The notes beneath the pieces are model-generated. The model did no database searches and was not told where the DNA came from. It saw only the letters and a list, made by a program, of their open reading frames with translations. From an uncultured Clostridia bacterium (GTDB lineage: Bacteria > Bacillota > Clostridia > Lachnospirales > Lachnospiraceae): DNA of 64,000 nt. This document shows positions 23,418-33,773 of this stretch, piece by piece. Location of the stretch: assembly GCA_948472945.1 (NCBI GenBank), contig CAOKVX010000003.1, positions 99,149-163,148 on the forward strand, given 5' to 3'. Position 1 is the stretch's first letter. Each line of letters starts with the position of its first letter. A program made the translations under genes and the position numbers.

Positions 23418-25691
23418 ATGGCAGGTAAAAAGAAAGAAGAAAATGTTACAGCTGAGAATATAATTTCGATGGATTTTGCCGAGGAGATGAAAACATCATT
23501 CAGGGATTACGCCATGAGCGTAATAATATCGCGGGCTCTGCCGGATGTAAGGGACGGTTTGAAGCCTGTTCAGAGGCGTATCCTGTACGCCATGAAAGAG
23601 CTTGGACTGGCGCCGGACAAGCCGCACAGAAAAAGTGCGAGAATTGTCGGCGATACGATGGGTAAATACCATCCCCACGGCGACGGCTCAATCTATGACG
23701 CTCTGGTGCGTATGACTGAGGATTATTCACTGTCAGTGCCGCTTGTTGACGGACACGGAAACTTCGGGTCAATTGACGGCGACAGCGCAGCGGCTATGCG
23801 ATACACTGAAGCGAGGCTTTCTCAGGCGGCTATGACTATGCTGTCTCATCTTGAGAAAGGTCTTGTTGATTTTGTGCCTAACTTCGACGAGAGTGAGAAA
23901 GAACCGAGCGTTCTTCCGGCCATGCTGCCAAACCTTCTCATAAACGGAACTACAGGAATTGCCGTGGGAATGGCCACCAATATTCCGCCTCACAATCCGG
24001 CGGAGGTAATAAGCGGCGTCATAGCATGTATTGACAGGCCGGGCATTACGCTTGAAAAGCTTATGGAGTATATACCGGGACCTGATTTCCCGACGGGAGG
24101 AACGATAATTAACAAAGAAGATATAAAGGAAATATATGCCTCCGGAGAGGGGAGACTCCGGGTGCGCGCAAAAACCGTAATTGAACAGGGTGAGAACGGC
24201 CGCACGAATATAATTGTCACGGAGATTCCTTATACGATAGCGGGAAACAAGACTAAGCTTGTCGAGAGCCTCGCTCAGCTCACGAAAGACAAAGTATTTG
24301 ATGAGATATACGATGTCAGGGATGAGTCGGGCGAGGATATAAGAATTGTCATAGAAGTAAAAAAGGACCGGGATGCGGGGAACCTGCTGAACGGACTGTA
24401 CAAAAAGACGCCTATGGAGGACACGTACGGCGTAAACATTCTTGCTGTGAAAGACAAGCAGCCAATACAGTTCGGACTGAAACCTATGATTGAAGAGTTC
24501 ATAGAATTTCAAAAGGAGCTGTACACGAAAGAATATGAGCATTTGCTGGAAAAGGCGAATGCAAGGCTGGAGATAGTTAACGGTCTTATCAAGGCTACTG
24601 ATGTAATAGATTTGATTATAGAGATACTGCGTGGCAGCCGTTCGTTGGCGCAGGCGAAAGGATGCTTAATTAACGGTGATACGACCGACATAAAGTTTAA
24701 GAGCAGCCTGTCGGAAAAACAGGCCTCACAGCTTGATTTTTCGGAGAGGCAGGCCGAAGCGATTCTTTCGATGCCGCTGTCAAAATTGATAGGGCTTGAG
24801 ATTCTTAAACTGCACGAGGAGGGTGAAAGCCTCTCGTCAGATATAACGGATTACATGAAAATTCTCGGGGATGAGAAAGAGCTGCTCAAAGTTATCAAGT
24901 CCCGTCTCAGAGGGTATATGAAAGAATTTAACTGTGAACGAAAAACAGAGCTTGCGACAGTGGAGAATAAGGTTTATGTAGAGAAAATTATAGTGGAGGA
25001 ATTATACATTCTTATAGACAGGTTTGGATATACTAAATGTGTCGACGCGGCCGCATATAACAGGCTTACTGACGAGACGCTTTCGGAATTTTCCCATATT
25101 GTCTCAATGCAGAGCGACGATAAGCTGTGCGTGTTCACGGCTGAGGGAAATCTGCATCATGTGAAAGCATCCGCGATTCCAAGATGCAGGGCAAAAGACA
25201 AGGGAACGCTCATTCACACTCTCTGTAAGTTTAGCGACGAGGAAGTTGTCGCATATATGTCATTTGAGGAAATGTTTGAGTCAATTCTTTTGTTTGTCAC
25301 GAAAAAGGGGTATATAAAACTTGTATCAGGCGCTGAATTTGAGACAAATAGGACTACAATAGTATCGACAAAGCTTGACGACGGGGACAGGCTTGTATGC
25401 GTAAAGAGAATGTCAGCTTCTGAATATTCGGAAAATGACGGTAAGGTATCTATGATAACGGCTAAGGGACAGTCGCTTGGATTCATGTTGTCCGAAGTTA
25501 GTGAATTTAAAAAGACAAGCCGCGGCGTCAAGGGAATAACCCTTGAAAATGATGACAGCGTGGCGTACTGTGCCTGCCTGCCTTTGGGACAGGAGACTGA
25601 TACCTATAACGGAAAGACGGTGAATCTAAAGAAGATAAGGACGCGCAAAAGAGGGCAGAAACCGCAGAAAGCATCGGGAGTTATTGAATAG
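23418..25691 (+). CDS. parC: Type IIA DNA topoisomerase A subunit (ParC)
   Basis: The DNA cleavage subunit, 757 residues. [49 protein letters not shown] and the catalytic Tyr in [11 protein letters not shown] are present. The C-terminal beta-pinwheel has blades such as [10 protein letters not shown] and [13 protein letters not shown], but no gyrase box (QRRGGKG), which points to topoisomerase IV. ATG 23418 lies 10 nt after GGAGGG; the upstream TTG 23400 is less likely. Confidence 0.85.
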   Translation: MAGKKKEENVTAENIISMDFAEEMKTSFRDYAMSVIISRALPDVRDGLKPVQRRILYAMKELGLAPDKPHRKSARIVGDTMGKYHPHGDGSIYDALVRMTEDYSLSVPLVDGHGNFGSIDGDSAAAMRYTEARLSQAAMTMLSHLEKGLVDFVPNFDESEKEPSVLPAMLPNLLINGTTGIAVGMATNIPPHNPAEVISGVIACIDRPGITLEKLMEYIPGPDFPTGGTIINKEDIKEIYASGEGRLRVRAKTVIEQGENGRTNIIVTEIPYTIAGNKTKLVESLAQLTKDKVFDEIYDVRDESGEDIRIVIEVKKDRDAGNLLNGLYKKTPMEDTYGVNILAVKDKQPIQFGLKPMIEEFIEFQKELYTKEYEHLLEKANARLEIVNGLIKATDVIDLIIEILRGSRSLAQAKGCLINGDTTDIKFKSSLSEKQASQLDFSERQAEAILSMPLSKLIGLEILKLHEEGESLSSDITDYMKILGDEKELLKVIKSRLRGYMKEFNCERKTELATVENKVYVEKIIVEELYILIDRFGYTKCVDAAAYNRLTDETLSEFSHIVSMQSDDKLCVFTAEGNLHHVKASAIPRCRAKDKGTLIHTLCKFSDEEVVAYMSFEEMFESILLFVTKKGYIKLVSGAEFETNRTTIVSTKLDDGDRLVCVKRMSASEYSENDGKVSMITAKGQSLGFMLSEVSEFKKTSRGVKGITLENDDSVAYCACLPLGQETDTYNGKTVNLKKIRTRKRGQKPQKASGVIE

Positions 25692-25750
25692 TCAGCATTT
25701 AATCACTATAATTCATGGAATGTATGTGGGGTATAATATATACTGATGTT

Positions 25751-25818
25751 GGGGTCAAAAAGTTTTGTCCCTAACTATTGCGGCGGAACCGAGCATTCAG
25801 GATTTGCATGAATGCTCG
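25751..25818. other. Two hairpins upstream of the beta-galactosidase gene
   Basis: GGGGTCAAAA-AG-TTTTGTCCC (25751-25771, mismatched) and a perfect 10-bp stem CGAGCATTCA/TGAATGCTCG (25790-25818). The second has no T-tract, so it may be an operator or mRNA structure for the gene at 25871. A TATAAT at 25732 has no good -35. Confidence 0.45.
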
Positions 25819-25870
25819 TATTACATATAGCAAAAAAGCACGGGTTAAAAAGATTGGAGGTATTTATTTA

Positions 25871-28800
25871 ATGGCAAAGAACGGAAAAAAGTTTGATTAT
25901 GGGATTGTGGCAAATCCTGAAATATTTCAGGTGAATCGAGCGGAGCCTGTGAGCACGCACCACTACGAAAACGGTGAGAAGCTTGTGCTCTGCCTTAACG
26001 GGGAATACAAATTTAATTTCTCGAAAAATTATGAGGAGTGTCCAAAGGATTTTTGGAAAGACGGCGGCGACGTGAGCGGATGGGATACCATTACGGTTCC
26101 GGGGCATGTGCAGATGCAGGGCTACGAGGCCCCGCAGTACGTAAATTTGATTTATCCGTGGGACGGACATGAGGAGATAACGCCGGGGCAGATTCCCGTT
26201 GAATACAATCCCGTATATAGCTATGTCCTTGACACGGAGATTCCGGATAACTTCCTTAAGAGGGCGTATATTTCATTTCAAGGTGTCGAGAGTGCGTTTG
26301 CACTTTGGGTGAACGGCGCCTATGTAGGTTACAGCGAGGACACGTTTGATGCGTCCGACTTTGATATATCAGATTACGTGAAAACCGGAACAAACAGAAT
26401 TGCCGTGCAGGTGTTCAAATGGTCTTCTGGAAGCTGGCTTGAAGACCAGGATTTCTGGCGGCTTGGAGGAATATTCAGGGACGTCTATATGTATACGACA
26501 CCGGACATCCACATTGAGGACATATTTGTTAAAACTAGATTTGACAGAAACGACTACTCAAGGTCCAGGCTGTCCGTTGATATGAAAATAGGGGACTATA
26601 CTAATACATCATACTCATATACCGTAGAGCTCGCTGAACATGAAACTGATATAAAGAACAAATTATATGATACGGATATGTATTCGTACGTCAATCCCGT
26701 CAAAATTTATGAGGGCAAAGAAAGCAGTTTTGAATGTGTGGTAAATGAACCTAAGCTTTGGAGCGCTGAGAAGCCTAATCTGTATATACTTATTATAAGG
26801 CTGCATGACGCCGACGGCAATATTGTAGAGACTGTGAAGGAGCGTGTTGGCTTCAGGGAATTCAAGCTTGAGGACGGGCTGTTAAAAATAAACGGAAAGC
26901 GCATAGTATTTTCAGGAGTAAACAGGCATGACTTCAGCCATGTCAACGGGCGCGCAGTCACAAAAGATGAGATGGAGTGGGATGTAAGGACTATGAAGCG
27001 GCACAATATAAACGCTGTCAGAACAAGCCACTATCCAAACCAAAACTATTTTTATTCGCTGTGCGACGAGTACGGTCTTTACATGATAGCGGAAAATAAC
27101 CTTGAAACACATGGCTCGTGGGCGTATCCGGGGGCGAACGGACTTGACTCAAAGGTTATTCCTTGCGATTATCCTGAATGGCATGATGTTCTGCTTGACA
27201 GGGCGGCTTCGCTTGTGCAGAGCAAAAAAAATCATCCAGCCATTGTTATTTGGTCGTGTGGAAACGAGGCGTTTGGCGGAAAAAATATTTACGATATGTC
27301 AAATTACATGCGCGGACTCGACAATACGAGGCTTATACATTATGAGGGAGTATTCTGGGACAGAAGGTACAACGATACGTCTGATATGGAGAGCCAGATG
27401 TATACCGCGACAAAAAAAATTGAAAAATTCCTTGAGGAGAACCCTGACAAGCCGTTTATATGCTGTGAGTACAGCCATGCTATGGGAAATTCATGCGGTG
27501 GACACAGCTATTATACTACCCTTGCGGAAAATAATCCCCGCTATCAGGGCGGATTTATATGGGATTTTATAGATCAGGCAATTCAGGACACAAGCTACAG
27601 CGGACAGAATTATCTGGCGTTTGGAGGGGATTTTGACGACAGGCCGGCTGACGACAATTTCTGCGTCAACGGAATACTTTTTGCGGACAGAACGCTATCG
27701 CCTAAGATGCCGGAGGTAAAATATAACTACCAGAATATAAGGGTTGAGATTTCGGAGAACAGGATTAAGATAATAAATAAATCACTTTTCACCGACACGT
27801 CCGAATATGACTGCGCTGTATCACTGTACAACAACGGCGTACATGTGGCGGCGGAAAGTGTTACTACAAAGGTAGAACCTATGAGGAGCGCCGAGGTGGA
27901 GATACCGCAGTCAATAACTGAAAAAGCTGAAATGCTCTATGGGGATATAACATATATGGTATCGTTTACCCTTAAAAATGATACGGTATGGGCTGAAAAA
28001 GGCTATGAGGTTGCATTTGGGCAGTATACATTTATAAAAAATGCAATACCTGCAAAGCAGGATTCATCTTCCATAAAGCTTCTTAACTGTGATTATACGA
28101 TCGGAGTAAAGGGAACTGATTTCAGCGCGATATTCCACAAGTTTGCCGGACTGATTTCATATAAATACAAAGATGTTGAGATGCTTAAGAGCCCCCTTGA
28201 GCCCAATTTTTGGAGGGCTCCGATTGACAATGACAACGGAAACGGAATGAAATTCAGGGATTGTTTTTGGAAAACTGCCAGTATGTATAAAAAGCCGGAA
28301 TTCGTCGGAGCGCATATGGACGGCAGCAATGCAGTAATAGAATTTACTTATGCATTTCCACATAACGACGAGGTTAAAGTTGACGTAAAGTATACGGCTC
28401 ACGATGACGGCAGGATAGAAGTCGCAATGGGTTATAAGGGTTATGAAAACATCCCTGAGATGCCGGAATACGGAATTATCGTAAAAGTTAAGCCTGAACT
28501 TAATATGCAGACATGGTACGGCTTCGGCCCGGAAGAAAATTACCGCGACAGAAACAACGGCTGTAAGCTTGGAATATACAGGGAAAAGGTTTCAGAGAGC
28601 CTAACGCCATATGTTATACCGCAGGAGTGTGCAAACCATACCGGCATAAGATATATTAAGGTTACGGATGATAATGGATTCGGACTATGCTTTGAATCAA
28701 AAGATGTTCCAAGTTATATGGAGGGCAGCGTTCTGCCATACACGCCGCATGAGCTTGAGAATGCGAGGCATATATACGAACTTCCTCCTGTCAACTACTC

Positions 28801-28936
28801 GGTAGTAAAGATTGCCGGGGAGCAGATGGGAATCGGTGGGGACGACAGCTGGGGTTCACGGCCTCACGACGAATATATTATCCATTCTGATAAGCCGCAT
28901 GAATTTTCGTTTGTATTGTATGGAGTGGACAGGTGA
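25871..28936 (+). CDS. lacZ: Beta-galactosidase, glycoside hydrolase family 2
   Basis: A large cytoplasmic LacZ-type enzyme of 1021 residues that cleaves terminal beta-galactosides. It shows the sugar-binding domain (GHVQMQGYEAPQYVNLIYPWDG), the immunoglobulin-like and barrel domains (SGVNRHDFSHVNGRAVTKDEM), the acid/base Glu in WSCGNEAFGG, the nucleophile Glu in ICCEYSHAMGNS, and a C-terminal beta-sandwich (PNFWRAPIDNDNGNGM, WYGFGPEENYRDRNNG). No signal peptide. ATG 25871 follows TTGGAGG; a longer frame from 25778 runs through the hairpin and is rejected. It lies 4 nt before the GTPase-nuclease gene. Confidence 0.95.
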   Translation: MAKNGKKFDYGIVANPEIFQVNRAEPVSTHHYENGEKLVLCLNGEYKFNFSKNYEECPKDFWKDGGDVSGWDTITVPGHVQMQGYEAPQYVNLIYPWDGHEEITPGQIPVEYNPVYSYVLDTEIPDNFLKRAYISFQGVESAFALWVNGAYVGYSEDTFDASDFDISDYVKTGTNRIAVQVFKWSSGSWLEDQDFWRLGGIFRDVYMYTTPDIHIEDIFVKTRFDRNDYSRSRLSVDMKIGDYTNTSYSYTVELAEHETDIKNKLYDTDMYSYVNPVKIYEGKESSFECVVNEPKLWSAEKPNLYILIIRLHDADGNIVETVKERVGFREFKLEDGLLKINGKRIVFSGVNRHDFSHVNGRAVTKDEMEWDVRTMKRHNINAVRTSHYPNQNYFYSLCDEYGLYMIAENNLETHGSWAYPGANGLDSKVIPCDYPEWHDVLLDRAASLVQSKKNHPAIVIWSCGNEAFGGKNIYDMSNYMRGLDNTRLIHYEGVFWDRRYNDTSDMESQMYTATKKIEKFLEENPDKPFICCEYSHAMGNSCGGHSYYTTLAENNPRYQGGFIWDFIDQAIQDTSYSGQNYLAFGGDFDDRPADDNFCVNGILFADRTLSPKMPEVKYNYQNIRVEISENRIKIINKSLFTDTSEYDCAVSLYNNGVHVAAESVTTKVEPMRSAEVEIPQSITEKAEMLYGDITYMVSFTLKNDTVWAEKGYEVAFGQYTFIKNAIPAKQDSSSIKLLNCDYTIGVKGTDFSAIFHKFAGLISYKYKDVEMLKSPLEPNFWRAPIDNDNGNGMKFRDCFWKTASMYKKPEFVGAHMDGSNAVIEFTYAFPHNDEVKVDVKYTAHDDGRIEVAMGYKGYENIPEMPEYGIIVKVKPELNMQTWYGFGPEENYRDRNNGCKLGIYREKVSESLTPYVIPQECANHTGIRYIKVTDDNGFGLCFESKDVPSYMEGSVLPYTPHELENARHIYELPPVNYSVVKIAGEQMGIGGDDSWGSRPHDEYIIHSDKPHEFSFVLYGVDR

Positions 28937-28940
28937 GATT

Positions 28941-31535
28941 ATGGGTGGCAGCAGGCTTACAATTTCAATACTGGCTCATGTTGACGCGGGTAAAACTACG
29001 CTCGCCGAGAGTTTTTTATATCTCGGCGGCGTTATAAGGCAGCCCGGAAGGGTTGACAACGGGGATTCATTTCTCGATAACAATGAAATAGAGCGTGAGC
29101 GCGGGATAACAGTATTCTCAAAGCAGGCGGAGCTTGTTTTCGGCGATAGGAAAGTTACGCTGTTAGACACGCCGGGACACGTAGACTTTTCGGCAGAGAT
29201 GGAGAGGACGCTGCAGGTTACGGACTATGCCATACTTGTCATAAGCGGCAGCGACGGCGTGCAGGGACATGTTGTAACATTGTGGAGGCTGTTGAAGCTG
29301 TATAAAATTCCGGTATTTATATTTGTAAATAAAATGGACCAGCCTGACAATAACCCGAAAACGATTATGGATGAGCTGAAAAACAGTCTTGCCCCGGAAT
29401 GTGTGAATTTTACAAAATATAAAGGTATCTATACAGATGATTTTTACGAGGAGGCCGCAATGTGCAGTGAAGCGGCCCTCGACGAGTATATCGGAACACA
29501 TTCTGTATCTGTCGCGACGATAACGGATATGATAGCTGACAGGCAGATATTTCCGTGTTTTTTTGGTTCGGCGTTAAAGATTACGGGTGTCAGCGAATTT
29601 ATGGAGGGAATAGGGACATACACCCGCCCTCCGTTATACGGCGGTGAGTTTGCGGCAAAAGTATATAAAATAACGAGGGATATTCAGGGAAACAGGCTCA
29701 CACATGTCAAGGTGACAGGTGGGAGCCTTACTCCTAAGATGGTAATAGACGGAGAAAAGGTCAACCAGATAAGGATATATTCAGGAGGCGGATATGAGCG
29801 TGTAAATGAGGCGTCCGCCGGTGAGGTATGTGCTGTTACGGGTCTTGACAATACTTTCTGCGGACAGGGGCTTGGATGTGAGCCGGACTCCGACGCTCCA
29901 ATGCTAGAGCCCGTCATGGTATACAGGCTTATTCTGCCTGATTCATGTAATGTCCATGATATGTATAACCGGCTTCGCCAGCTTGAGGAGGAGGAGCCTG
30001 AATTACAGATAGAGTGGAATGAGCAGACTGAAGAGATAAATGTCAAGCTTATGGGAGAGATACAGACCGGTGTATTGGAGAGAATAATAAGGGAAAGATT
30101 TGACACCAAAGTATCATTTGACGCAGGAAGTATTGTATATAAGGAAACTATTGCTTGTGTGACCGAGGGCGTCGGACACTACGAGCCGCTAAAACACTAC
30201 GCCGAGGTTCATTTAATAATCGAGCCGGCGGAGCGTGGCAGCGGCGTTTTGATAGATACTGACTGCGGCGAGGACGAGCTTGCGGGAAACTGGCAGCGCC
30301 TGATTGTCAGCAATCTCTCGGACAAGGTGCACAGAGGGATTCTGACAGGAGGCGAGCTTACGGATGTGAGGATTACCGTAGTCGGCGGGCGCGCCCATCT
30401 AAAGCATACGGAAGGCGGTGATTTCAGGCAGGCTTCGTACAGGGCAGTCAGACATGCGCTCATGAAAGCGGGATGCGTTTTGCTTGAACCGGTGTACAGC
30501 TACAGGCTTGAGGTTCCTTCTGATATGATTGGACGCGCCATGACAGATATACAGAAAATGCACGGTACGTTCGGAGATCCGTCGGCCGATGGGGAGGTTG
30601 CTTTCATTGAAGGCAGTTGTCCCGTATCCACAATGCGCGGGTACCACGCTGAGCTTGCCGCCTACTCGAAAGGTATGGGAAGACTGTTCTGCAGTCTTTG
30701 CGGATATGAGGAATGCCACAATACGGATGAGGTGGTATCTAAGACAGGATATGACGCCGAGACGGATATTGCGAATCCTGCCGGTTCTGTGTTCTGTTCG
30801 CACGGGGCGGGCTTTTACGTGCCTTGGGAGCAGGTCGAGGATTATATGCATGTGGAAAAAAAGTATATCGGCCGCGATGTTAAACCTGAAATACCTGTCG
30901 CAGCGTACCACTCGGAACCGGAAAGCTATCAGGCCGTGTCACTCCACGGTTTTTCAGATAAAGAGCTCGAAGATATATTTATAAAAACATACGGTGAGAT
31001 AAAGCATAAGAGGGACACAGCCGTAAAGCGCACCGTTAACTATGACAGGCCGCCTGACCCGCGCTCGCACGAGGCAAAGAGAAAATCCTCCGCCAAAAAA
31101 ACTAAGGAGGACTATCTTCTTGTAGACGGATATAATATAATATTTGCATGGGACGAGTTAAAAGACCTTGCGTCTGATAATCTTGACAGCGCCAGAAACA
31201 GGCTTCTTGATATAATGTGTAATTATCAGGGGTACAAAAAAATGACTGTCATTGTCGTGTTCGACGCTTACAGGGTAAAGGGAAAAAACAGGGAGGTTAT
31301 GGAGTACAATAATATACACGTCGTGTATACAAAAGAGGCCGAGACGGCGGACCAGTATATCGAAAAGACCGTACATAGGCTGGGCGGTAATAACAATGTC
31401 ACTGTGGCGACTTCGGACGCGCTGGAACAGATAATAATATTCGGACAGGGCGCGGTGAGGCTGTCGGCTGCCGGTCTTCTTGCCGAGGTGCGTGCTGTGG
31501 AGGAAGAGATTCGGGAGAACATACGCTATACTTAG
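28941..31535 (+). CDS. Tet(M)/EF-G-like GTPase fused to YacP/Rae1-like NYN nuclease domain
   Basis: A protein of 864 residues. Residues 1 to about 650 follow the ribosomal-protection/EF-G family: G1 AHVDAGKTT, ERERGITV, G3 DTPGHVDF, G4 NKMD, domain II, then EF-G domains III-V (GSGVLIDTD, GRAMTDIQKMHGTF). A linker leads to about 722-864, a NYN domain: LLVDGYNIIFAW, VVFDAYR, ETADQYIE, VATSDALEQ, with the acidic residues kept. YacP/Rae1 of Bacillus is a ribosome-associated mRNA endonuclease. The fusion suggests a factor that enters the ribosomal A site and cuts mRNA; this is inference. It need not confer tetracycline resistance. ATG 28941 is 4 nt after the lacZ stop. Confidence 0.85.
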   Translation: MGGSRLTISILAHVDAGKTTLAESFLYLGGVIRQPGRVDNGDSFLDNNEIERERGITVFSKQAELVFGDRKVTLLDTPGHVDFSAEMERTLQVTDYAILVISGSDGVQGHVVTLWRLLKLYKIPVFIFVNKMDQPDNNPKTIMDELKNSLAPECVNFTKYKGIYTDDFYEEAAMCSEAALDEYIGTHSVSVATITDMIADRQIFPCFFGSALKITGVSEFMEGIGTYTRPPLYGGEFAAKVYKITRDIQGNRLTHVKVTGGSLTPKMVIDGEKVNQIRIYSGGGYERVNEASAGEVCAVTGLDNTFCGQGLGCEPDSDAPMLEPVMVYRLILPDSCNVHDMYNRLRQLEEEEPELQIEWNEQTEEINVKLMGEIQTGVLERIIRERFDTKVSFDAGSIVYKETIACVTEGVGHYEPLKHYAEVHLIIEPAERGSGVLIDTDCGEDELAGNWQRLIVSNLSDKVHRGILTGGELTDVRITVVGGRAHLKHTEGGDFRQASYRAVRHALMKAGCVLLEPVYSYRLEVPSDMIGRAMTDIQKMHGTFGDPSADGEVAFIEGSCPVSTMRGYHAELAAYSKGMGRLFCSLCGYEECHNTDEVVSKTGYDAETDIANPAGSVFCSHGAGFYVPWEQVEDYMHVEKKYIGRDVKPEIPVAAYHSEPESYQAVSLHGFSDKELEDIFIKTYGEIKHKRDTAVKRTVNYDRPPDPRSHEAKRKSSAKKTKEDYLLVDGYNIIFAWDELKDLASDNLDSARNRLLDIMCNYQGYKKMTVIVVFDAYRVKGKNREVMEYNNIHVVYTKEAETADQYIEKTVHRLGGNNNVTVATSDALEQIIIFGQGAVRLSAAGLLAEVRAVEEEIRENIRYT

Positions 31536-31730
31536 GTATATTTAAAACTGTAAGTTGCCAAAAAGCACTTTAATGTTGATGGCAAAAAGTATTATTTTTT
31601 TGTACAATACAAATTAATAAATAAAACCATTTACAAAACTTACAAATATGTTAATCTATATCGATACAGTTATAAAATTGTATAGATGGAATGGTCCAAT
31701 AAGGATAATACATGAATAGGAGACTAGATT
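31536..31730. terminator. Intergenic region with weak terminator
   Basis: TTGCCA (31555-31560) pairs with TGGCAA (31580-31585), followed by an A/T-rich tract ending in a T-run near 31607. The rest is AT-rich, and I see no clear promoter for the next gene. Confidence 0.4.
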
Positions 31731-33752
31731 ATGTGGGATAAGATAAGGAAAATAGCTAAAAAACTGGAGACGGCCATAGTTGTATTCGCAATGTCGGCAG
31801 GGTTTATGTATAATATTCCGGCAAATGTATTAGCGTCCGGACAATTTTCTGCCATATATAATGTCACAAAAAAGGAATTTGGGGCAAAGCGCGGAAAAGA
31901 CAGCACGGATGCAATTCAGAAAGCTCTTGACAAAGCGGCCAAAAAGGGAACGTCAAAGAAACAGGCGCAGGTATACATTCCGTCCGGAACATATTACATT
32001 TCAAAAACGCTCAGCATAAACTCGAATACATATCTTAAGTGTGACAAAAAGACTAAGATAATAAAAAAGAACAAAAAATCGCTTTATATGCTGCGCACTG
32101 CAAAAAATGGGAAAAAGGGCAAAAAGGGATATAACAATGTTAAAAATGTCACGGTGGACGGTGGAACATGGGATGCAAGGTTCTTAAAATACAATAAGGA
32201 AACAGGGGGAAGTTTATTTTTCTTTGTACATTCACAGAATCTTGAATTTACCAACCTAACACTTAGAAATAACTACGGAACACATCTGCTTGAGCTCGGA
32301 GGGGACAAAGATGTTCTCATAAAAGGCTGCAGGTTTTACGGATTTAAAAAGAGCAGTAATAATGACGATAAGGAAGCCATACAGCTTGACGTATGCCATA
32401 ACTATAAGATTCTTCCGGACGGCATGCCGTATGACGATACCCCGTGCATGAACATAACAATTGAGGACAACGAGATATACGGCTACCCTAGGGCAATAGG
32501 CTCCCACTCGCTTGTCAAGGGAATATATCCGTCAAATATTACGATAGCAAATAATAATATACACGACATAAGCCAAAATGCAATATATGCGTATAATTAC
32601 AGGAATTTAAAGGTGACCGGAAATAAATTTGACAGGGTGTATGCAGGAGTAGTGTTCAAATCATACGCCACAGAGGGAAAACAGACTATATTTAACAGAA
32701 ATAAGGGCGTCAAGGCTATGTCTCTTCCTGAAAATAAATATAACCTTGAGATAACGGATAATATAATTAACACGACGAAAAATGACGTTGAAAAAGAGAC
32801 AATGCAGCTTGGGATATTTGTATACGGCACTGAAAAATACTTGATTAACGGCGTTAATATATCGAATAATACAATAAACAGCGCAAGTACCGGAATATAT
32901 ATGAGATATGTAGGCAATGGAAAAGTATCGGGCAATATCTGCACGAGGAATAACAATACTTCGGGCGGAAAATTCCTTGTCGACGCTTATAAGTTTCTTT
33001 CGTGCAATAACATGGATATAATGAATAATTCGGCTAAGGGAAACGGTAATCGGTTTGACAACGGTATGGCGCTAAGGGGAAACAGCCGTAATATGAATTT
33101 GACAGGCAATAATATTGAATCTGCAGGCAAACATGGTATCGGAGTTTATGAGGGCTCGTCGGCTGTAATAAGCGGCAATTCAATTACAGCTTCGGGTCAG
33201 CACGGCATAACAGTGATGGATAAATCCTCGGCAAACATTGACGGCAATTCCATTCTGTCAGGAGCGGCAAACGGAATCACGGTAATCGGCTCCGACGCCG
33301 CGATCAGTAATAATACAATATCAGGCAGCGGACAGAACGGAATATCTGTACAGAACGGGTCGTCTGTGTCTTCGGTTAAACAGAATAAAATCACCGATAA
33401 TGCAGGAAAAGCGCTTGCATTCAACGGCTCAACGGTATCTGATGTGACGGGAAACGTGATGGATTCAAAGAGCGGCGACGCTATAGCCACTGTTATCGGC
33501 TGTAAATGCAATATTTCCACAATTAGAAATATTACTGTTTCGGGAATAGCGGTGAATCAGGAGAAAATATCCGGGGTATGTCAGCCTGACGCTTTGGTAT
33601 ATGCAGTCATTGACGGATTAAAATATGAAGCGGCCGTATCTGGCAAGTCATACAGCATTTTGATACCAGGACAGCCTTATGGCAAGGCAGTTACGGTAGT
33701 CTGGGAGGATAATTACGGAAATAAAATAATGGAAACAAAAAATGTGCAATGA
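31731..33752 (+). CDS. Secreted right-handed beta-helix protein (pectate-lyase-like fold)
   Basis: A protein of 673 residues with a signal peptide (TAIVVFAMSAGFMYNIPANVLAS). AKRGKDSTDAIQKALDKAAKKG followed by VYIPSGTYYISKTLSI is the usual start of the pectate lyase/GH28-like superfamily. Many parallel beta-helix coils follow with N-rich turns (NITIANNNIHDI, NMDIMNNSAKGNG, SAVISGNSITASGQHGI). The last 90 residues form a small beta domain. The likely role is polysaccharide lyase, epimerase or adhesin at the cell surface; no catalytic set could be assigned. The start has AATAGGAG. Confidence 0.75.
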   Translation: MWDKIRKIAKKLETAIVVFAMSAGFMYNIPANVLASGQFSAIYNVTKKEFGAKRGKDSTDAIQKALDKAAKKGTSKKQAQVYIPSGTYYISKTLSINSNTYLKCDKKTKIIKKNKKSLYMLRTAKNGKKGKKGYNNVKNVTVDGGTWDARFLKYNKETGGSLFFFVHSQNLEFTNLTLRNNYGTHLLELGGDKDVLIKGCRFYGFKKSSNNDDKEAIQLDVCHNYKILPDGMPYDDTPCMNITIEDNEIYGYPRAIGSHSLVKGIYPSNITIANNNIHDISQNAIYAYNYRNLKVTGNKFDRVYAGVVFKSYATEGKQTIFNRNKGVKAMSLPENKYNLEITDNIINTTKNDVEKETMQLGIFVYGTEKYLINGVNISNNTINSASTGIYMRYVGNGKVSGNICTRNNNTSGGKFLVDAYKFLSCNNMDIMNNSAKGNGNRFDNGMALRGNSRNMNLTGNNIESAGKHGIGVYEGSSAVISGNSITASGQHGITVMDKSSANIDGNSILSGAANGITVIGSDAAISNNTISGSGQNGISVQNGSSVSSVKQNKITDNAGKALAFNGSTVSDVTGNVMDSKSGDAIATVIGCKCNISTIRNITVSGIAVNQEKISGVCQPDALVYAVIDGLKYEAAVSGKSYSILIPGQPYGKAVTVVWEDNYGNKIMETKNVQ

Positions 33753-33773
33753 TAAGATATAGGGAAAAAGACT

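Noticed and set aside
25778..25870. Longer N-terminus of beta-galactosidase
   Set aside because: It runs through a perfect hairpin and has no ribosome site; ATG 25871 behind GGAGG is far better.
28812..28940. Start of the GTPase-nuclease gene inside lacZ
   Set aside because: The 43 extra residues are an out-of-frame reading of lacZ; the family start (SRLTISILAHVDAGKTT) needs ATG 28941.
28941..31535. Acquired tetracycline resistance gene
   Set aside because: Although Tet(M)-like, it has a nuclease fusion, chromosomal context and no mobile element nearby; resistance is not supported.
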